From: an uncultured Xanthomonas sp.
GTDB taxonomy: Bacteria > Pseudomonadota > Gammaproteobacteria > Xanthomonadales > Xanthomonadaceae
DNA: 64,000 nt
Direction: 5' to 3'
Assembly (NCBI GenBank): GCA_943912265.1
Contig: CALTTS010000011.1
Coordinates: 44,680-108,679 of the forward strand
A model generated the notes under the pieces. It worked only from the letters and a program-made list of their open reading frames with translations. It made no database searches and had not been told where the DNA came from. Positions 1 through 9,897 of this stretch are shown here, in pieces (positions within the stretch are counted from its first letter, which is position 1; each line of letters opens with the position of its first letter). A program made the position numbers and the translations under genes.

Positions 1-2307
1 GACGATCTGCCCGCTGGAATCGCGAATGAAGTTGTCGGCGAAGATGGCGTAGTTGTCGATCAGCGTGTCGATCGAGATGCCCGACCGGATGGTCTTCTCG
101 CGCTTGATCTCCCACCAGTCCACGCTGGCATTGAGCCACTCGGTCGGTTCGATCACCATGCCGAAGCTCTTCTGCTTGGACTCTTCCGGCTCCAGATCCT
201 TCTTGCCGCCGGTGATCAGGTTGGGCTGGATCGCCTCGCAGCCGGCCTTGGTGGGGTCCGCCACGCCGCCCGGGCAGCTCGCCGGGTCGGCCAGATCCTG
301 GCCGGTGTACGGGCTTTCGGCCACGCCGTAGTACATCTGGTTGAAGGTAGGCACCTTGAAACCCGTGCTGTACGCGCCACGGAAGGCCAGCATGTCGATC
401 GGCTTCCACTTGAACGAGAACTTCGGATTGGTGGTGCCGCCGAAGCCTTCGTAATGGTCGTAGCGGCCGGCCAGCGTCACGTCCAGGCTGTCCAGCACCG
501 GGATGTACAGCTCGGCGAATACCGCCTTGGTGTCGCGGCTGACGTTCTTGAGGATATTGCCGTTGTCGAAGGGTGCCAGATACACGCCCGCCGCTTCGGC
601 CGCGGCATTGCCGCCGAATTCGTATTCCTCTCGGCGCAGATCGACGCCGGTGGCCAGCTGCACCTCGCCGCCGGGCAACGAGAAGCCGAGGCCGCCGGAC
701 ACGCTGGCATCGACCGACGTGGTCACCGACGTGCCGCCGTACAGCTTCACGCCGTCGGCCGATGCCGCTGCCAGTGCGGCCATTGCCTCGGCAGTCTGCG
801 ATTCGCCCTCGGTCAGGAACGGATTGAGCAACCCGCTGCCCAGCACCGCCTTCAGCTTGCTGGTGTAGTAGTAGCCGCTCTCCAGCGTGGAGGTGGACTT
901 GCTGTATGCGCGCGACAGGCCCGCGTTGTAATCCCAGCTGCCCAGTGCTCCCTCGAAACCCAGCAGCAGGCGGTAGGACTTGGTGTTGGTCGATATCTGC
1001 CGCGAACCGCACGCGGTACAGCGCCAGCGGTAGGCGATCGGCGCACCGTAGTTGAGCTGGCCCGCACCGAAATAGGCAGCCAATGCGTTGTAGATATCGT
1101 CGTAGGCCGCACCGGTGCTCGGGTACCAGGTGCTGGCGTCGAACGTGCTGCCCGGCGATATCTGGTAGGGCTCGAACGACTTCTTCGCATCCACCTCCGA
1201 ACCGACCGCCTCGAAAAACACGCGATGCTCGTCGTTGATCTTGTACGTGGCGCGGCCGATGAAATCCTTGCTCTCCAGCGGCTGCTGGATCACCGCCGCC
1301 GCCGGGTAGTCGTAGGCGCAGGCATAACGCGCGGTGCTCACGCCCCACATCGTGTAGTCGTACGGCCCCATCATCGAACTGGCGCTCTCGCAACCGGAGG
1401 CGCCCGGCAGGTTGAGCACGTTGATGTATTGCTGGGTTGAATTGTCCAGCGGGTCCTTCACGCCGTTGCCGATCAGCGAACCGGCACGGTTGGCCACCGT
1501 GGCGAACGGCGTGCCGCGCGTGTCGGGCGACAGGCCACGGTCGGCCTGGAAGCCATTGGAGAAATCGCGATCGGTACCGCGCAGGATTTCGTTCTTCTTC
1601 CAGCTCAGCGTGGCAAACGCGTTCCAGCCGTCCTTGTCGAGGTCGCCGCCGCCCACCAGCAGGCTGCCGCGATAGATGCTGCCGCCCCCGGCCTCGGCCG
1701 CGTCGACGAATGCGGAAACCTCCGCACCCTGGTAATCGGTCTTGGTGATGAAGTTGATGACGCCGCCAATGGCGTCGGTGCCGTAGATCGCCGACGCGCC
1801 ATCGCGCAGCACTTCCACACGCTCGATGGCGGCGAACGGGATCGAGTTGAGGTCGACCACGCGTCCCTTCAAACCATGGGCCGCTACCCGGCGCCCGTTC
1901 AACAGCACCAGCGTCGCGTCCGCACCCTGCCCGCGCAGGTTGGCCGACGACACGCCGTTGTTGCCGCGCTGGTCCACCCCGGACACGATGCCGGCGTTGC
2001 TGGCAAGGTTGTCCGAGCCGTTGCCGGCGATGTTGAGGTACATCAACAACTGCTCGGCCGAGCTGATGCCCAGCGCATCGATCTGCTGCTTCTTCATCAC
2101 CGTGATCGGCAGCTGGGTCTCGATGTCGGTGCGCTTGATGCGCGAACCGGTGACCGAAACGCCATCGAGCGTCTTGGCCTCGGCTTTTTTCGTTTCGCTG
2201 TCCGTGGCGGACGATTGGGCCGACGCGGCGACCGGACAGGCCAGCGCGATCAGCAGGGCCGCGCTCAGGCGGTGGAAAGAAAGGCGTTCAGGCATCAGGG
2301 CAGGCAT
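1..2307 (-). CDS. TonB-dependent receptor (C-terminus outside window)
   Basis: Outer-membrane receptor of the large xanthomonad TonB-dependent receptor class; 769 residues are visible and the barrel end runs off the left edge. The start at 2307 has GGAG at the right distance (2313-2316). The N-terminus is a signal peptide (LLIALACPVAASAQ), followed by a TonB-box-like stretch and the plug domain, where LRGQGADATLVLLNGRRVA and the INFITKTDYQGAEVS region are typical. The rest reads as beta-barrel strands with aromatic-rich turns. The gene lies downstream of an Oar-like receptor in the same direction, with 291 bp and a GC hairpin between them, so it may have its own promoter. The substrate cannot be read from sequence; the neighbourhood of murein-peptide enzymes suggests a peptide or muropeptide ligand (inference). 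Confidence 0.93.
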   Translation of the reverse strand, partial: MPALMPERLSFHRLSAALLIALACPVAASAQSSATDSETKKAEAKTLDGVSVTGSRIKRTDIETQLPITVMKKQQIDALGISSAEQLLMYLNIAGNGSDNLASNAGIVSGVDQRGNNGVSSANLRGQGADATLVLLNGRRVAAHGLKGRVVDLNSIPFAAIERVEVLRDGASAIYGTDAIGGVINFITKTDYQGAEVSAFVDAAEAGGGSIYRGSLLVGGGDLDKDGWNAFATLSWKKNEILRGTDRDFSNGFQADRGLSPDTRGTPFATVANRAGSLIGNGVKDPLDNSTQQYINVLNLPGASGCESASSMMGPYDYTMWGVSTARYACAYDYPAAAVIQQPLESKDFIGRATYKINDEHRVFFEAVGSEVDAKKSFEPYQISPGSTFDASTWYPSTGAAYDDIYNALAAYFGAGQLNYGAPIAYRWRCTACGSRQISTNTKSYRLLLGFEGALGSWDYNAGLSRAYSKSTSTLESGYYYTSKLKAVLGSGLLNPFLTEGESQTAEAMAALAAASADGVKLYGGTSVTTSVDASVSGGLGFSLPGGEVQLATGVDLRREEYEFGGNAAAEAAGVYLAPFDNGNILKNVSRDTKAVFAELYIPVLDSLDVTLAGRYDHYEGFGGTTNPKFSFKWKPIDMLAFRGAYSTGFKVPTFNQMYYGVAESPYTGQDLADPASCPGGVADPTKAGCEAIQPNLITGGKKDLEPEESKQKSFGMVIEPTEWLNASVDWWEIKREKTIRSGISIDTLIDNYAIFADNFIRDSSGQIV

Positions 2308-2561
2308 AGCGTCTCCGTCGTTGTTCCCGTGCAACAGGCGTTGGCGTCGTCACCCGGCATGCACAGCGTGCCGGCGACACATGGTTGTCTCCACAAGCAG
2401 GAATGGCAGGAAGCCACCACGACACCATCCCTGGCAATCGAACCCGCATCCGATGTCTGAAAATCCCTGCATGGGCGCGTTCCCCTCCACGCCGATGCCG
2501 CTTGCTGATTACCACGCATGGAAAACCGGCTCAAGCACATTGGCTCGCGCCTGCCGACGAG

Positions 2562-2586
2562 CCCGCCCCCGCGATGCGGAGGCGGG
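2562..2586 (-). terminator. GC hairpin after the Oar-like receptor
   Basis: An 11-bp stem (2562-2572 with 2576-2586, one G-T pair) closes a 3-nt loop 13 bp past the stop codon of the leftward receptor gene. There is no clear T run after it on the minus strand, so termination is probable rather than certain. The remaining intergenic bases to 2307 hold only the leader and ribosome site of the next receptor. Confidence 0.5.
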
Positions 2587-2598
2587 TCCCCTTTTGCC

Positions 2599-5500
2599 TC
2601 AATAGTTCAGCGATACCACCAGTTGCGCGTAGCGCGGCGACTGGAAGCTGGTCGGCCACAGGAACGTTTCGTTGTGGTGGCCGATGTCGTCTTCCAGCGT
2701 CTGATCGACGGAAAGCTTTTTCTGCTGGTTGGTCACGTTGTAGACGGCAAACTTCACCCGCAAATTGGCATCGCCGAACTGCTTGGCCCATGTGGTGCTG
2801 AGGCCAAGCTCGTAGGTGAACGGCATGCGCCCGTAGGCGCCTCGGGTGGACGAGGCATACACGCGCTCGGATGCCACGGCCGAGGTGCAGTTCTCGATGC
2901 ACACGTAGTAGCTGTGGTAGTTGGTGCCATCGAACGGATTGCCCACGCCGAAACCGGTGATCGGGCCGCCGGTACGGGCATCCAGGGTTGCGCCGATGGT
3001 CCAGTCATCGGTAATGGCGTAGCTGCCGCGCAACTTGAGCTGGTGGCGACGGTCGTTGGGCAGATAACCGTAGCCGTTGTAATTCACCCATGGATCGTCG
3101 AAGTTCTCGGTCCGGCCCGTATCGGCAAAATCGGTATCCGAATTGACCGGGCCTTCGGCATTGCCCTTGCCCCACGACAACGTGTACGAGGCATTCATCG
3201 ACCACTTGCCGTCCCACGCGCGATCCAGCTGCAGTTCCAGCGCCTTGTAATCGCGCTTGGGCTTCACCCAACCGCGCTGCCCGACATAATTGCCATTGTC
3301 GTCATACAGCGCCCAGCCTTCCTTCGAGGTATCCACGGTCAGCCAGCCATCCGCACTGCCGTCGCAATTGGTGTCACCCCACACGGTGACCTTCTTGCCC
3401 GGGTTGGCCATCACCCAGCCCACGTAGGAATCGCCACACTGGCCGGTGGCGGTGATCTCCATGTCGTCGATGGCGTTGTGCAGCTTGCGGTAGATGCCGC
3501 GCACCGCATACGACCATGCATCGTTGATGGACTGCTGGAAGCCGAGGATCGCCTCGTCCTGATAGACCGGATCCATGTTGCGGTCCACTTCCGAACGCAG
3601 ATCGCCCACCGTGCCGTTGCCCTGTGAATCGTCGACCGCACCGATCTGCGCGCCGAGAATCGGCGTCACGTAGGTCAGGCCGTTGAGCGTCTTGGTTTGC
3701 CAGCCGTCCAGCGCGTAGTAGGTGCGCTCGTCGAGCAGGCCACCTGCCTGCTTGATGTTGATCACGTTGGCCACCGGCAGGAAGTAGCGGCCCACGTTGC
3801 CGAACAGCTTGGTGGTACCGTCGCCCCTCATGTCCCATGCGAAGCCGAAGCGCGGCGCCCACATGTTGTCCATCTTGATGTAGCTCTTGCCGGCGGCATC
3901 CTTGTTGTCGAAGCCTTCGTTGCGGATGCCGAGGTTGATCAGCAGGTTGTCGGTGACCGACCAGTTGTCCTCGAGGTAGTAAGCCGAGTTGGTGGTCTCG
4001 AAGCTGCCGCTGATCTCGTAACGACGCGCACGCACATAGGCCGTGGTACCGGCCGGCACGACACCGCCATTGGCCAGGGTCGAGCCGGGCGTGGTCGCCG
4101 AGACGGTGTAGTAATAGCCGCCGGGGCCCGGATAATGGCGATCGTAGTCGGAGGTGTCCTTCTCGTGATCGACACCGAAGCGCAACAGGTGCGAGTCACC
4201 CAATTGCCACTCCAGATCCACGCGCGCCTGCTTGCGCTCGTCCAGACGCGACTCGACCTTGCTGCTGGACGTGCAACCGGCGGCCACGCCGGTCGGGCGG
4301 ACCGAGACCGGAGCGGACACGTAGTTGCACTCGATGTCGGTCTGGCTCTTCTGCGAGGAATTGCGCTGGTTGTCGCCATACATCGCGCGCAGCGACAAGC
4401 CATCGGTCAGGTGGCCGGTATAGCTCAACGCCCAGTTCTTGCCACCGGATTTGGTGTAGACCTTGTTGGTCAGATCGCCCTTGGTATCGGTATCCAGGTC
4501 GTAACCGTAGACGTCGTATACCCAGTTGTCCTTGTCGCTGAAGCCCAGCAGGCTCAGGCGATGGTCGTCGTTGATCTGCCAGTCGAGCTTGCCGCCCCAG
4601 AACCCGTCATTCGTGGAGCCGTCCGAATAGGTGGTGCCGCTGCTGTTGGTGTAGCGGTCACGGTCGAAGCGGCCCTCGTAGAGGCCAAAGAAGAACAGCT
4701 TGTCCTTGATCAGCGCGCCCGAAGCCCACAGGTCGATCTTGTTGGTGTCGTGATCGTCCTTGCTGGAGATGATGTAGGGGTCGCCATTGGGCGCATAGTG
4801 ATCGTCCGCCTTGGCCTGCAGCGCCGACGGCTCGAAGGTCATCTCCATGCCGGCGTGGAACTCGTTGCTGCCCGACTTGGTGGACGCGTTGATGACGCCG
4901 CCGGTGGTGCGGCCGAACTCCACCGAATAGCCGCCGGTCTTGACCTGGAAATCCTGGAAGAACAGGAAGGGTGCGGCCGAGAAACCGACGCGGTTGTAGA
5001 AGTCGGTGACGTTCAGGCCATCGATGTAGACCGAATTCTCGGCTACCGACGAGCCGCCGAACGAGATGCCCTGAGAGCCGAGCGATGACTTGCCCGCCAC
5101 CACGCCCGGCGCCAGCAAGGCCACCGACTTGAGGTCCTGCGCCACCGGCAGGCGCGCCACGTCCTGCGAGCTGATGTTCATCGCCGACTCGGTGGAGGTC
5201 ACGTCCACCATGTTGATCACGCGCGGCGCGGACACCTGCACCGAGCCGAGCGTGCTGATGCCGCTGATCGGCACGTTGACGGTGGTGGCGTTGCCGATGG
5301 AGACGGTGACGTCGGTCACCTTGGTGGCCGCGCCGCCGTCGCGCGACAGCTCCATCACGTAATTGCCGACCGGCAGCAGCGGAATGCGGTAATTGCCGTT
5401 GGCATCCACCGCCACCGCGCGCGAGAACCCGGTATCCGGGTTGCGCACGGTGATTGAAAGACCGTTGAACGACTCGCCCTTCGGCGCGATCACGCGGCCG

Positions 5501-5601
5501 ACCACCGAACCATCCTGCGCGAACGCGGCCGGCGCCAGTGCCCCCATGCAGGCCCCCAGCGCGATGCACAGCGCCGCCTTCCTCAAACCCTTGCCCCTCA
5601 T
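2599..5601 (-). CDS. Oar-like TonB-dependent receptor with carboxypeptidase-regulatory N-domain
   Basis: Outer-membrane protein of 1000 residues, the usual size for Oar-type receptors. The start at 5601 is set by a strong GAAGGAGAG site; the open frame continues further upstream only as a shadow of the transglutaminase gene. Order: signal peptide ending ALAPAAFAQ, a carboxypeptidase-regulatory-like beta-sandwich (about residues 28-105, with NGNYRIPLLPVGNYVMEL), a plug domain with VYIDGLNVTDFYNRVGF and EFGRTTGGVINASTKSG, then a long barrel ending in SLNY with a terminal aromatic residue as outer-membrane proteins require. It follows the transglutaminase gene by 56 bp and is probably co-transcribed with it. 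Oar-like receptors are linked to uptake or secretion of peptide ligands; the substrate here is unknown. Confidence 0.92.
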   Translation of the reverse strand: MRGKGLRKAALCIALGACMGALAPAAFAQDGSVVGRVIAPKGESFNGLSITVRNPDTGFSRAVAVDANGNYRIPLLPVGNYVMELSRDGGAATKVTDVTVSIGNATTVNVPISGISTLGSVQVSAPRVINMVDVTSTESAMNISSQDVARLPVAQDLKSVALLAPGVVAGKSSLGSQGISFGGSSVAENSVYIDGLNVTDFYNRVGFSAAPFLFFQDFQVKTGGYSVEFGRTTGGVINASTKSGSNEFHAGMEMTFEPSALQAKADDHYAPNGDPYIISSKDDHDTNKIDLWASGALIKDKLFFFGLYEGRFDRDRYTNSSGTTYSDGSTNDGFWGGKLDWQINDDHRLSLLGFSDKDNWVYDVYGYDLDTDTKGDLTNKVYTKSGGKNWALSYTGHLTDGLSLRAMYGDNQRNSSQKSQTDIECNYVSAPVSVRPTGVAAGCTSSSKVESRLDERKQARVDLEWQLGDSHLLRFGVDHEKDTSDYDRHYPGPGGYYYTVSATTPGSTLANGGVVPAGTTAYVRARRYEISGSFETTNSAYYLEDNWSVTDNLLINLGIRNEGFDNKDAAGKSYIKMDNMWAPRFGFAWDMRGDGTTKLFGNVGRYFLPVANVINIKQAGGLLDERTYYALDGWQTKTLNGLTYVTPILGAQIGAVDDSQGNGTVGDLRSEVDRNMDPVYQDEAILGFQQSINDAWSYAVRGIYRKLHNAIDDMEITATGQCGDSYVGWVMANPGKKVTVWGDTNCDGSADGWLTVDTSKEGWALYDDNGNYVGQRGWVKPKRDYKALELQLDRAWDGKWSMNASYTLSWGKGNAEGPVNSDTDFADTGRTENFDDPWVNYNGYGYLPNDRRHQLKLRGSYAITDDWTIGATLDARTGGPITGFGVGNPFDGTNYHSYYVCIENCTSAVASERVYASSTRGAYGRMPFTYELGLSTTWAKQFGDANLRVKFAVYNVTNQQKKLSVDQTLEDDIGHHNETFLWPTSFQSPRYAQLVVSLNY

Positions 5602-5657
5602 CCTGCTCTCTCCTTCAGGTGAATCCGTGATTGGTTGAACGGTGGTGCGTCCCGGCG

Positions 5658-7181
5658 TCATCGCTTCCCGCCGGCAGGCAACATCTGCCAGCGGAAGTCG
5701 TAGGTCCATTGATCGAAATAAAGATTGCCGCCGCGCCATTCGACTTCGCCGCGCTGGTTGTCCACCGTTTCGGAGCGGACGAAGCGTTTGGCCGGCACGA
5801 AGGGCTGCGAGATCGCATCGTTGAAGGTCACCCGGTAGGCATCCAGGCCGCCGAGGTAGAACCAGCGCAGGTCCGGGTCGTCGGATGCCAGCTGGCCGGT
5901 GGTGACATCCATCGGCACCCAGCCGTAGGGCGCCAGATAGAGCTGGCCCCAGTCGTGCATCGTGTCGTAGTCGCCATCGGAGAACACCCAGCCGGACTGC
6001 CAGCGCGCCGGGATGCCGTTCATGCGCAACAAGGTGATCAGCAGCAGGGTCTGTTGGCCGCAATCGGCGTGGCCGGCGCGGAATGCGTAATCGCCGATGT
6101 TGGAGATCGTCGAATACTCGCGCGCGCCGCCCCACGGGATGGCATCGACGGCGGCGAACAGCTTCTGCGCGATCCGGTACGGGTTGGTCTCGTCGCCGAC
6201 GATGGCCTTCGAGTAGGCATGCAGCGCCGGGCTGAAACGGATGTGCGGCCCTTCTTCACCCAGGTAAGGCGCCAGTGCGGGGTCGTCCGCATGGGCCGGC
6301 GTCACTTTGTCCGCATCGATCCGGAACCGCCGGCCGTGCGTGGTGACTTCGTAGCGGATCTCGAACGTGGTCGGCTTTCCGGCCACGGCCCGGGCTTCCA
6401 GATACGCCGTGCGCTGCAGCGCCGATGCCGGCGCCAGCTGCGCATTGCCGGAGGTGGCGGAGAGCAGGCGGATGTGGTCCTGCTGGCCGGCGATTTCGCG
6501 CGGATACGGCAGCCACACGCGCAGCGTTTCGCCGGCCGGCACCGCATCGGGCTTCACCGTCAGCGTGTAGTCGATGCGCACGCGCCGCGGTTGCACGCTG
6601 TCGGCCCCGGTTGCCCTGGCTTCCTCGACCGCCGCCACGTGGTAGGGGTTCAGCGACTCCATCTGGCCGTCGGCCGCCGCGTGCACCGGTGGCGCGCGGC
6701 GCGCGGCCGCCTGCGGATTCAGCAGGAACAGGTTGGACGGCGCGCGGTTGAACCAGCGCCGCTGGCCGTCGATGTCCAGATGCTCGATCCAGCCGGCTTC
6801 GTCCCAGCGATCGAACTCGGCCTCGCCCAGATCGGGGATCTGGCGCCGGATGCGTTCGAGTACCTGCGCGCGGTCCAGCGTGAAATCCAGGCGCATGCGA
6901 TGCATGCGTTCGCGCTGGAAATCCCAGGCGGCCCGCGCGTCCGGCGTCAGGCCGGGCCGGGTCAAGGCAGCATCGATCGCGCGTTGCGCACCGGCAAAGT
7001 CGCCCGCGTCGACCATCGCCACCGTGCCATCCATGCCGGGTGCATGTGCCGGCGGCACCGGCATCTGCTGCGCGCCGGCGTCTGCCAGAGCCAGGGACAG
7101 CACCACACCGAACGCCAACCGGCGATGGCGGATGCAACGGGGTTGGCGAGCGGGGGCGGACACGTCGACACTTCCCTGCAT
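5658..7181 (-). CDS. Periplasmic transglutaminase-like cysteine hydrolase
   Basis: Protein of 507 residues with a signal peptide (LAFGVVLSLALADAGAQQ), so exported. The C-terminal half is a transglutaminase-core domain. A Cys in GHADCGQQTLLL, a His in TMHDWGQLYL and an Asp in GWVPMDVTTG make the Cys-His-Asp triad of this papain-like fold. The middle part (VRIDYTLTVKP to FEIRYEVTTHGRRF) looks like the beta-sandwich that often precedes this domain. Bacterial members act as peptidases or amidases more often than as crosslinkers. ATG at 7181 has no good ribosome site, so a nearby upstream start is possible. It heads the leftward receptor operon and is divergent from the NlpC/P60 operon, which fits a role in cutting peptides before or after uptake. 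Confidence 0.88.
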   Translation of the reverse strand: MQGSVDVSAPARQPRCIRHRRLAFGVVLSLALADAGAQQMPVPPAHAPGMDGTVAMVDAGDFAGAQRAIDAALTRPGLTPDARAAWDFQRERMHRMRLDFTLDRAQVLERIRRQIPDLGEAEFDRWDEAGWIEHLDIDGQRRWFNRAPSNLFLLNPQAAARRAPPVHAAADGQMESLNPYHVAAVEEARATGADSVQPRRVRIDYTLTVKPDAVPAGETLRVWLPYPREIAGQQDHIRLLSATSGNAQLAPASALQRTAYLEARAVAGKPTTFEIRYEVTTHGRRFRIDADKVTPAHADDPALAPYLGEEGPHIRFSPALHAYSKAIVGDETNPYRIAQKLFAAVDAIPWGGAREYSTISNIGDYAFRAGHADCGQQTLLLITLLRMNGIPARWQSGWVFSDGDYDTMHDWGQLYLAPYGWVPMDVTTGQLASDDPDLRWFYLGGLDAYRVTFNDAISQPFVPAKRFVRSETVDNQRGEVEWRGGNLYFDQWTYDFRWQMLPAGGKR

Positions 7182-7307
7182 GGCTGAAGTAACGGTTGTG
7201 TAACACGGGCTGAATCGGCCAGTCAATAAATTATTCGCAATTGTTGTTTTGATAGAAACAAGTATTCTTCGACCACCCGCAACCCCAACCGCGACACTGG
7301 GAGTGCC
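7182..7307. promoter_or_regulatory. Divergent promoter region of the murein-peptide locus
   Basis: This 126-bp gap between the divergent transglutaminase and NlpC/P60 genes contains the most AT-rich stretch nearby (about 7220-7270), with TAAATTATT-like -10 candidates. An imperfect inverted repeat, TTGTT...AACAA, lies around 7240-7261 and could be an operator. The operon to the right encodes an RpiR/MurR-family regulator, the obvious candidate to bind here. No experimental consensus can be matched by eye. Confidence 0.5.
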
Positions 7308-8783
7308 ATGATGTTTCCGCCTGTCTCCGCCCGCACCGCCCTGCTCCGCCAGAGGCTTTTCCGCGCCACCGGCCCGGTCGCCCTGCTGGCCCTGCTCGCA
7401 ACGCCTTCCCTTGCACTGGCGCACGCCGAACCACCCGTCCAGGCCACCGTCGTGGTGGTCGCGCCGGATGCGCCGCAACTCGTGCCGGACTACTGGATCG
7501 CCCGGCTGGGCGACGCGGATGCCACCCGACTGTCGCCGCAAGCCGTCGCCGCACAGAACGCCCGCATGGCCGCGCTCGACCCGCACATCGAATCGCTGGC
7601 CGCGTTGCCTGCCCATGTGCCGGGCGGTGACGTCACCGCCAGTCTGAGCGACCTGTCCAAGCGCCCGAACCGCACGTTGTACGACGTGCACGGGCAGGTG
7701 CTCGATGCCGCCATGATCGACGCCATCCTCGCCAATGCGGCGCTCGATGCGGTGCCGGCCACGGTGGCACCGCGCTACGGCCTGACCGTTGCCCGTGCCG
7801 ACCTGCGCAGCTTCCCCACGGCGCAACGCGTGTTTTCGACGCGCGGCGACATCGACATCGACCGCTTCCAGGAATCGGCGCTGTTTCCCGGCGACGCGGT
7901 GGCGGTGCTGCACGAGAGCCGTGACGGCCAGTGGTACTTCGTCGCCAGCCAGCGCTATCGCGCCTGGGTGGAGAAGCGCCGCATCGCGCTGGGCTCGCGC
8001 GAACAGGTGCTCGGCTACGGCCAGCGCCTGCCGGTCCGCGTGATCACCGCCGGCACCGCACGCACCACCTTCACCCCCGACCGGCCAGCGGTATCGAACC
8101 TGCAACTGGACATGGGCATCGCCCTGCCGCTGCGCACCGACTGGCCAGCCGGACAGCCGGTCAACGGGCAGGATCCGTACACCTCATGGGTGCTCGACCT
8201 GCCGGTGCGCAACGACGACGGCTCGCTGGCCTTCGCCCCGGCACTGCTGCCGCGCACCGCCGACACCGCGGCAGCCCCTCTGCCGCTGACCCCGGCCAAC
8301 CTGATCCGGCAGGGCTTCAAGTTCCTCGGCGAGCGCTATGGCTGGGGCCATTCGTTCGATACCCGCGACTGCAGCGGCTTCGTCTCCGAGGTGTACCGCA
8401 GCGTCGGCATCCTGCTGCCGCGCAACACCAGCGCGCAGGCGGTCAGCCCGGCCTTGCAGGAGGTGCCGCTGCCGCCGTCCTCCGACCGGGCCGGCCGGCT
8501 GGCGGCACTGAAAACGCTTAAGGTCGGCGACCTGGTCTACATCCCCGGCCACGTGATGATGGTGATCGGCCACGACGCCGGCATGACCTGGGTGATCCAC
8601 GACACCGCCGGCACCACTTACGCCGGTGCCGACGGCACGCTCGTGCGCGCGCGCCTGAACGGGGTGTCGGTCACGCCGCTGGAGCCGATGCGCTTCGACG
8701 CCGACACCCTGTACGCGGACCGCATCACCCGCATCCAGCGCCTTCCCGAAAAGCCCATTCCCTTAAAGATTTCCGCTCAATGA
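7308..8783 (+). CDS. NlpC/P60 family peptidoglycan endopeptidase with SH3-like domains
   Basis: Exported protein of 491 residues (signal peptide ending TPSLALAHA). Family members cut gamma-D-Glu-diamino-acid bonds in murein stem peptides. Bacterial SH3-like regions occupy roughly residues 150-270 (LRSFPTAQRVFST; DAVAVLHESRDGQWYFVASQ). The NlpC/P60 domain follows from about residue 330, with catalytic Cys355 in TRDCSGFVSEVYR and catalytic His415 in YIPGHVMMVIG, then WVIHDT. The start was chosen because GGGAG precedes ATG at 7308; a second ATG follows directly. Its stop overlaps the epimerase start by 4 bp, indicating translational coupling. The architecture matches YkfC-type enzymes that yield L-Ala-D-Glu dipeptides, the substrate of the next gene product. 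Confidence 0.92.
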   Translation: MMFPPVSARTALLRQRLFRATGPVALLALLATPSLALAHAEPPVQATVVVVAPDAPQLVPDYWIARLGDADATRLSPQAVAAQNARMAALDPHIESLAALPAHVPGGDVTASLSDLSKRPNRTLYDVHGQVLDAAMIDAILANAALDAVPATVAPRYGLTVARADLRSFPTAQRVFSTRGDIDIDRFQESALFPGDAVAVLHESRDGQWYFVASQRYRAWVEKRRIALGSREQVLGYGQRLPVRVITAGTARTTFTPDRPAVSNLQLDMGIALPLRTDWPAGQPVNGQDPYTSWVLDLPVRNDDGSLAFAPALLPRTADTAAAPLPLTPANLIRQGFKFLGERYGWGHSFDTRDCSGFVSEVYRSVGILLPRNTSAQAVSPALQEVPLPPSSDRAGRLAALKTLKVGDLVYIPGHVMMVIGHDAGMTWVIHDTAGTTYAGADGTLVRARLNGVSVTPLEPMRFDADTLYADRITRIQRLPEKPIPLKISAQ

Positions 8784-9877
8784 AGATCACCGACATCCGC
8801 CTGGGCATGCTGCGCGTGCCGCTCAAGACGCCGTTCAAGACCGCGCTGCGCACGGTGGAAACCATCGAGGACATCGTCGTCGAGATCCACACCGATACCG
8901 GCCACGTCGGCTACGGCGAGGCGCCGCCGACGCCGCCGATCACCGGCGACACCCACGGCTCGATCATCGAGGCGATCGCGCACTTCATCCGTCCGCGCCT
9001 GATCGGCCAGGACGTGGCCAACCTCAACCGCATCACCGGGCTGATCCAGGCCTCGATGGAGCGCAACACCAGCGCCAAGGCGGCGGTGGAGATCGCCGTG
9101 TACGACCTGTGGGCGCAGCTGCACGACGCGCCGCTGTACCAGATGCTCGGCGGCGGCGACCCGGTCATCACCACCGACATCACCATCAGCGTGGACCACA
9201 TCGACAAGATGGTGGCCGATTCGCTGGCCGCGGTGGAACGCGGCTTCGATTCGTTGAAGATCAAGGTCGGCAAGGACATCGGGCTGGACATCGAGCGGGT
9301 CAAGGCGATCCACGCCGCGGTCGATGGCCGCGCGTTGCTGCGGCTGGATGCCAACCAGGGCTGGACCGCCAAGCAGGCGGTGTACGCGATGCAGACGCTG
9401 GAAGACGCCGGCGTGGTGCTGGAGCTACTGGAGCAGCCGGTCAAGGCCAGCGACATCGATGGCCTGAAATACGTCACCGAGCGCGTGCACACGCCGGTGA
9501 TGGCCGACGAAAGCGTGTTCGCGCCCAGCCAGGTGTTCGACCTGATCCAGCGCCGTGCCGCGGACATCATCAACATCAAGCTGATGAAGACCGGCGGCAT
9601 CTCCAACGCCATCCGCATCGCCGACATCGCCGCGATGTACGGCATGGACTGCATGATCGGCTGCATGCTCGAAAGCAGCATCAGCGTCTCGGCCGCGGTG
9701 CACCTGGCGGTGGCCAAGGCCCACGTGATCAGCAAGGTGGATCTGGACGGCCCGTCGCTGGGCGTGTTCAATCCGGTCGATGGCGGGGTGATCTTCAACG
9801 AGTCCGAGATCACCGTCACCGACGCGCCGGGGCTGGGCATCCGCGAGATCCGCGGGCTGGAACCGCTGCCGCACTGA
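8780..9877 (+). CDS. Dipeptide epimerase (L-Ala-D/L-Glu epimerase family)
   Basis: Enolase-superfamily enzyme of 365 residues that epimerises the second residue of a dipeptide, classically L-Ala-D-Glu to L-Ala-L-Glu during murein recycling. The paired acid/base lysines are visible: the KIK motif at 160-162 and Lys267 in NIKLMKTGG. Metal ligands lie in LRLDANQGW, LEQPV and MADES. The C-terminal MIGCMLESSISVSAAVHLA stretch is typical of the specificity loop region. It is cytoplasmic, with no signal peptide. Its placement directly after an NlpC/P60 gene and before an RpiR regulator, with 4-bp overlap upstream, supports the Ala-Glu assignment, although other dipeptide specificities exist in this family. 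Confidence 0.93.
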   Translation: MKITDIRLGMLRVPLKTPFKTALRTVETIEDIVVEIHTDTGHVGYGEAPPTPPITGDTHGSIIEAIAHFIRPRLIGQDVANLNRITGLIQASMERNTSAKAAVEIAVYDLWAQLHDAPLYQMLGGGDPVITTDITISVDHIDKMVADSLAAVERGFDSLKIKVGKDIGLDIERVKAIHAAVDGRALLRLDANQGWTAKQAVYAMQTLEDAGVVLELLEQPVKASDIDGLKYVTERVHTPVMADESVFAPSQVFDLIQRRAADIINIKLMKTGGISNAIRIADIAAMYGMDCMIGCMLESSISVSAAVHLAVAKAHVISKVDLDGPSLGVFNPVDGGVIFNESEITVTDAPGLGIREIRGLEPLPH

Positions 9878-9897
9878 CCTCACGGAGAACCCGGACG

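Noticed and set aside
5602..6135. Upstream extension of the Oar-like receptor frame (about 178 extra residues)
   Set aside because: It lies wholly antisense or out of frame within the transglutaminase gene, and the strong ribosome site is at 5601.
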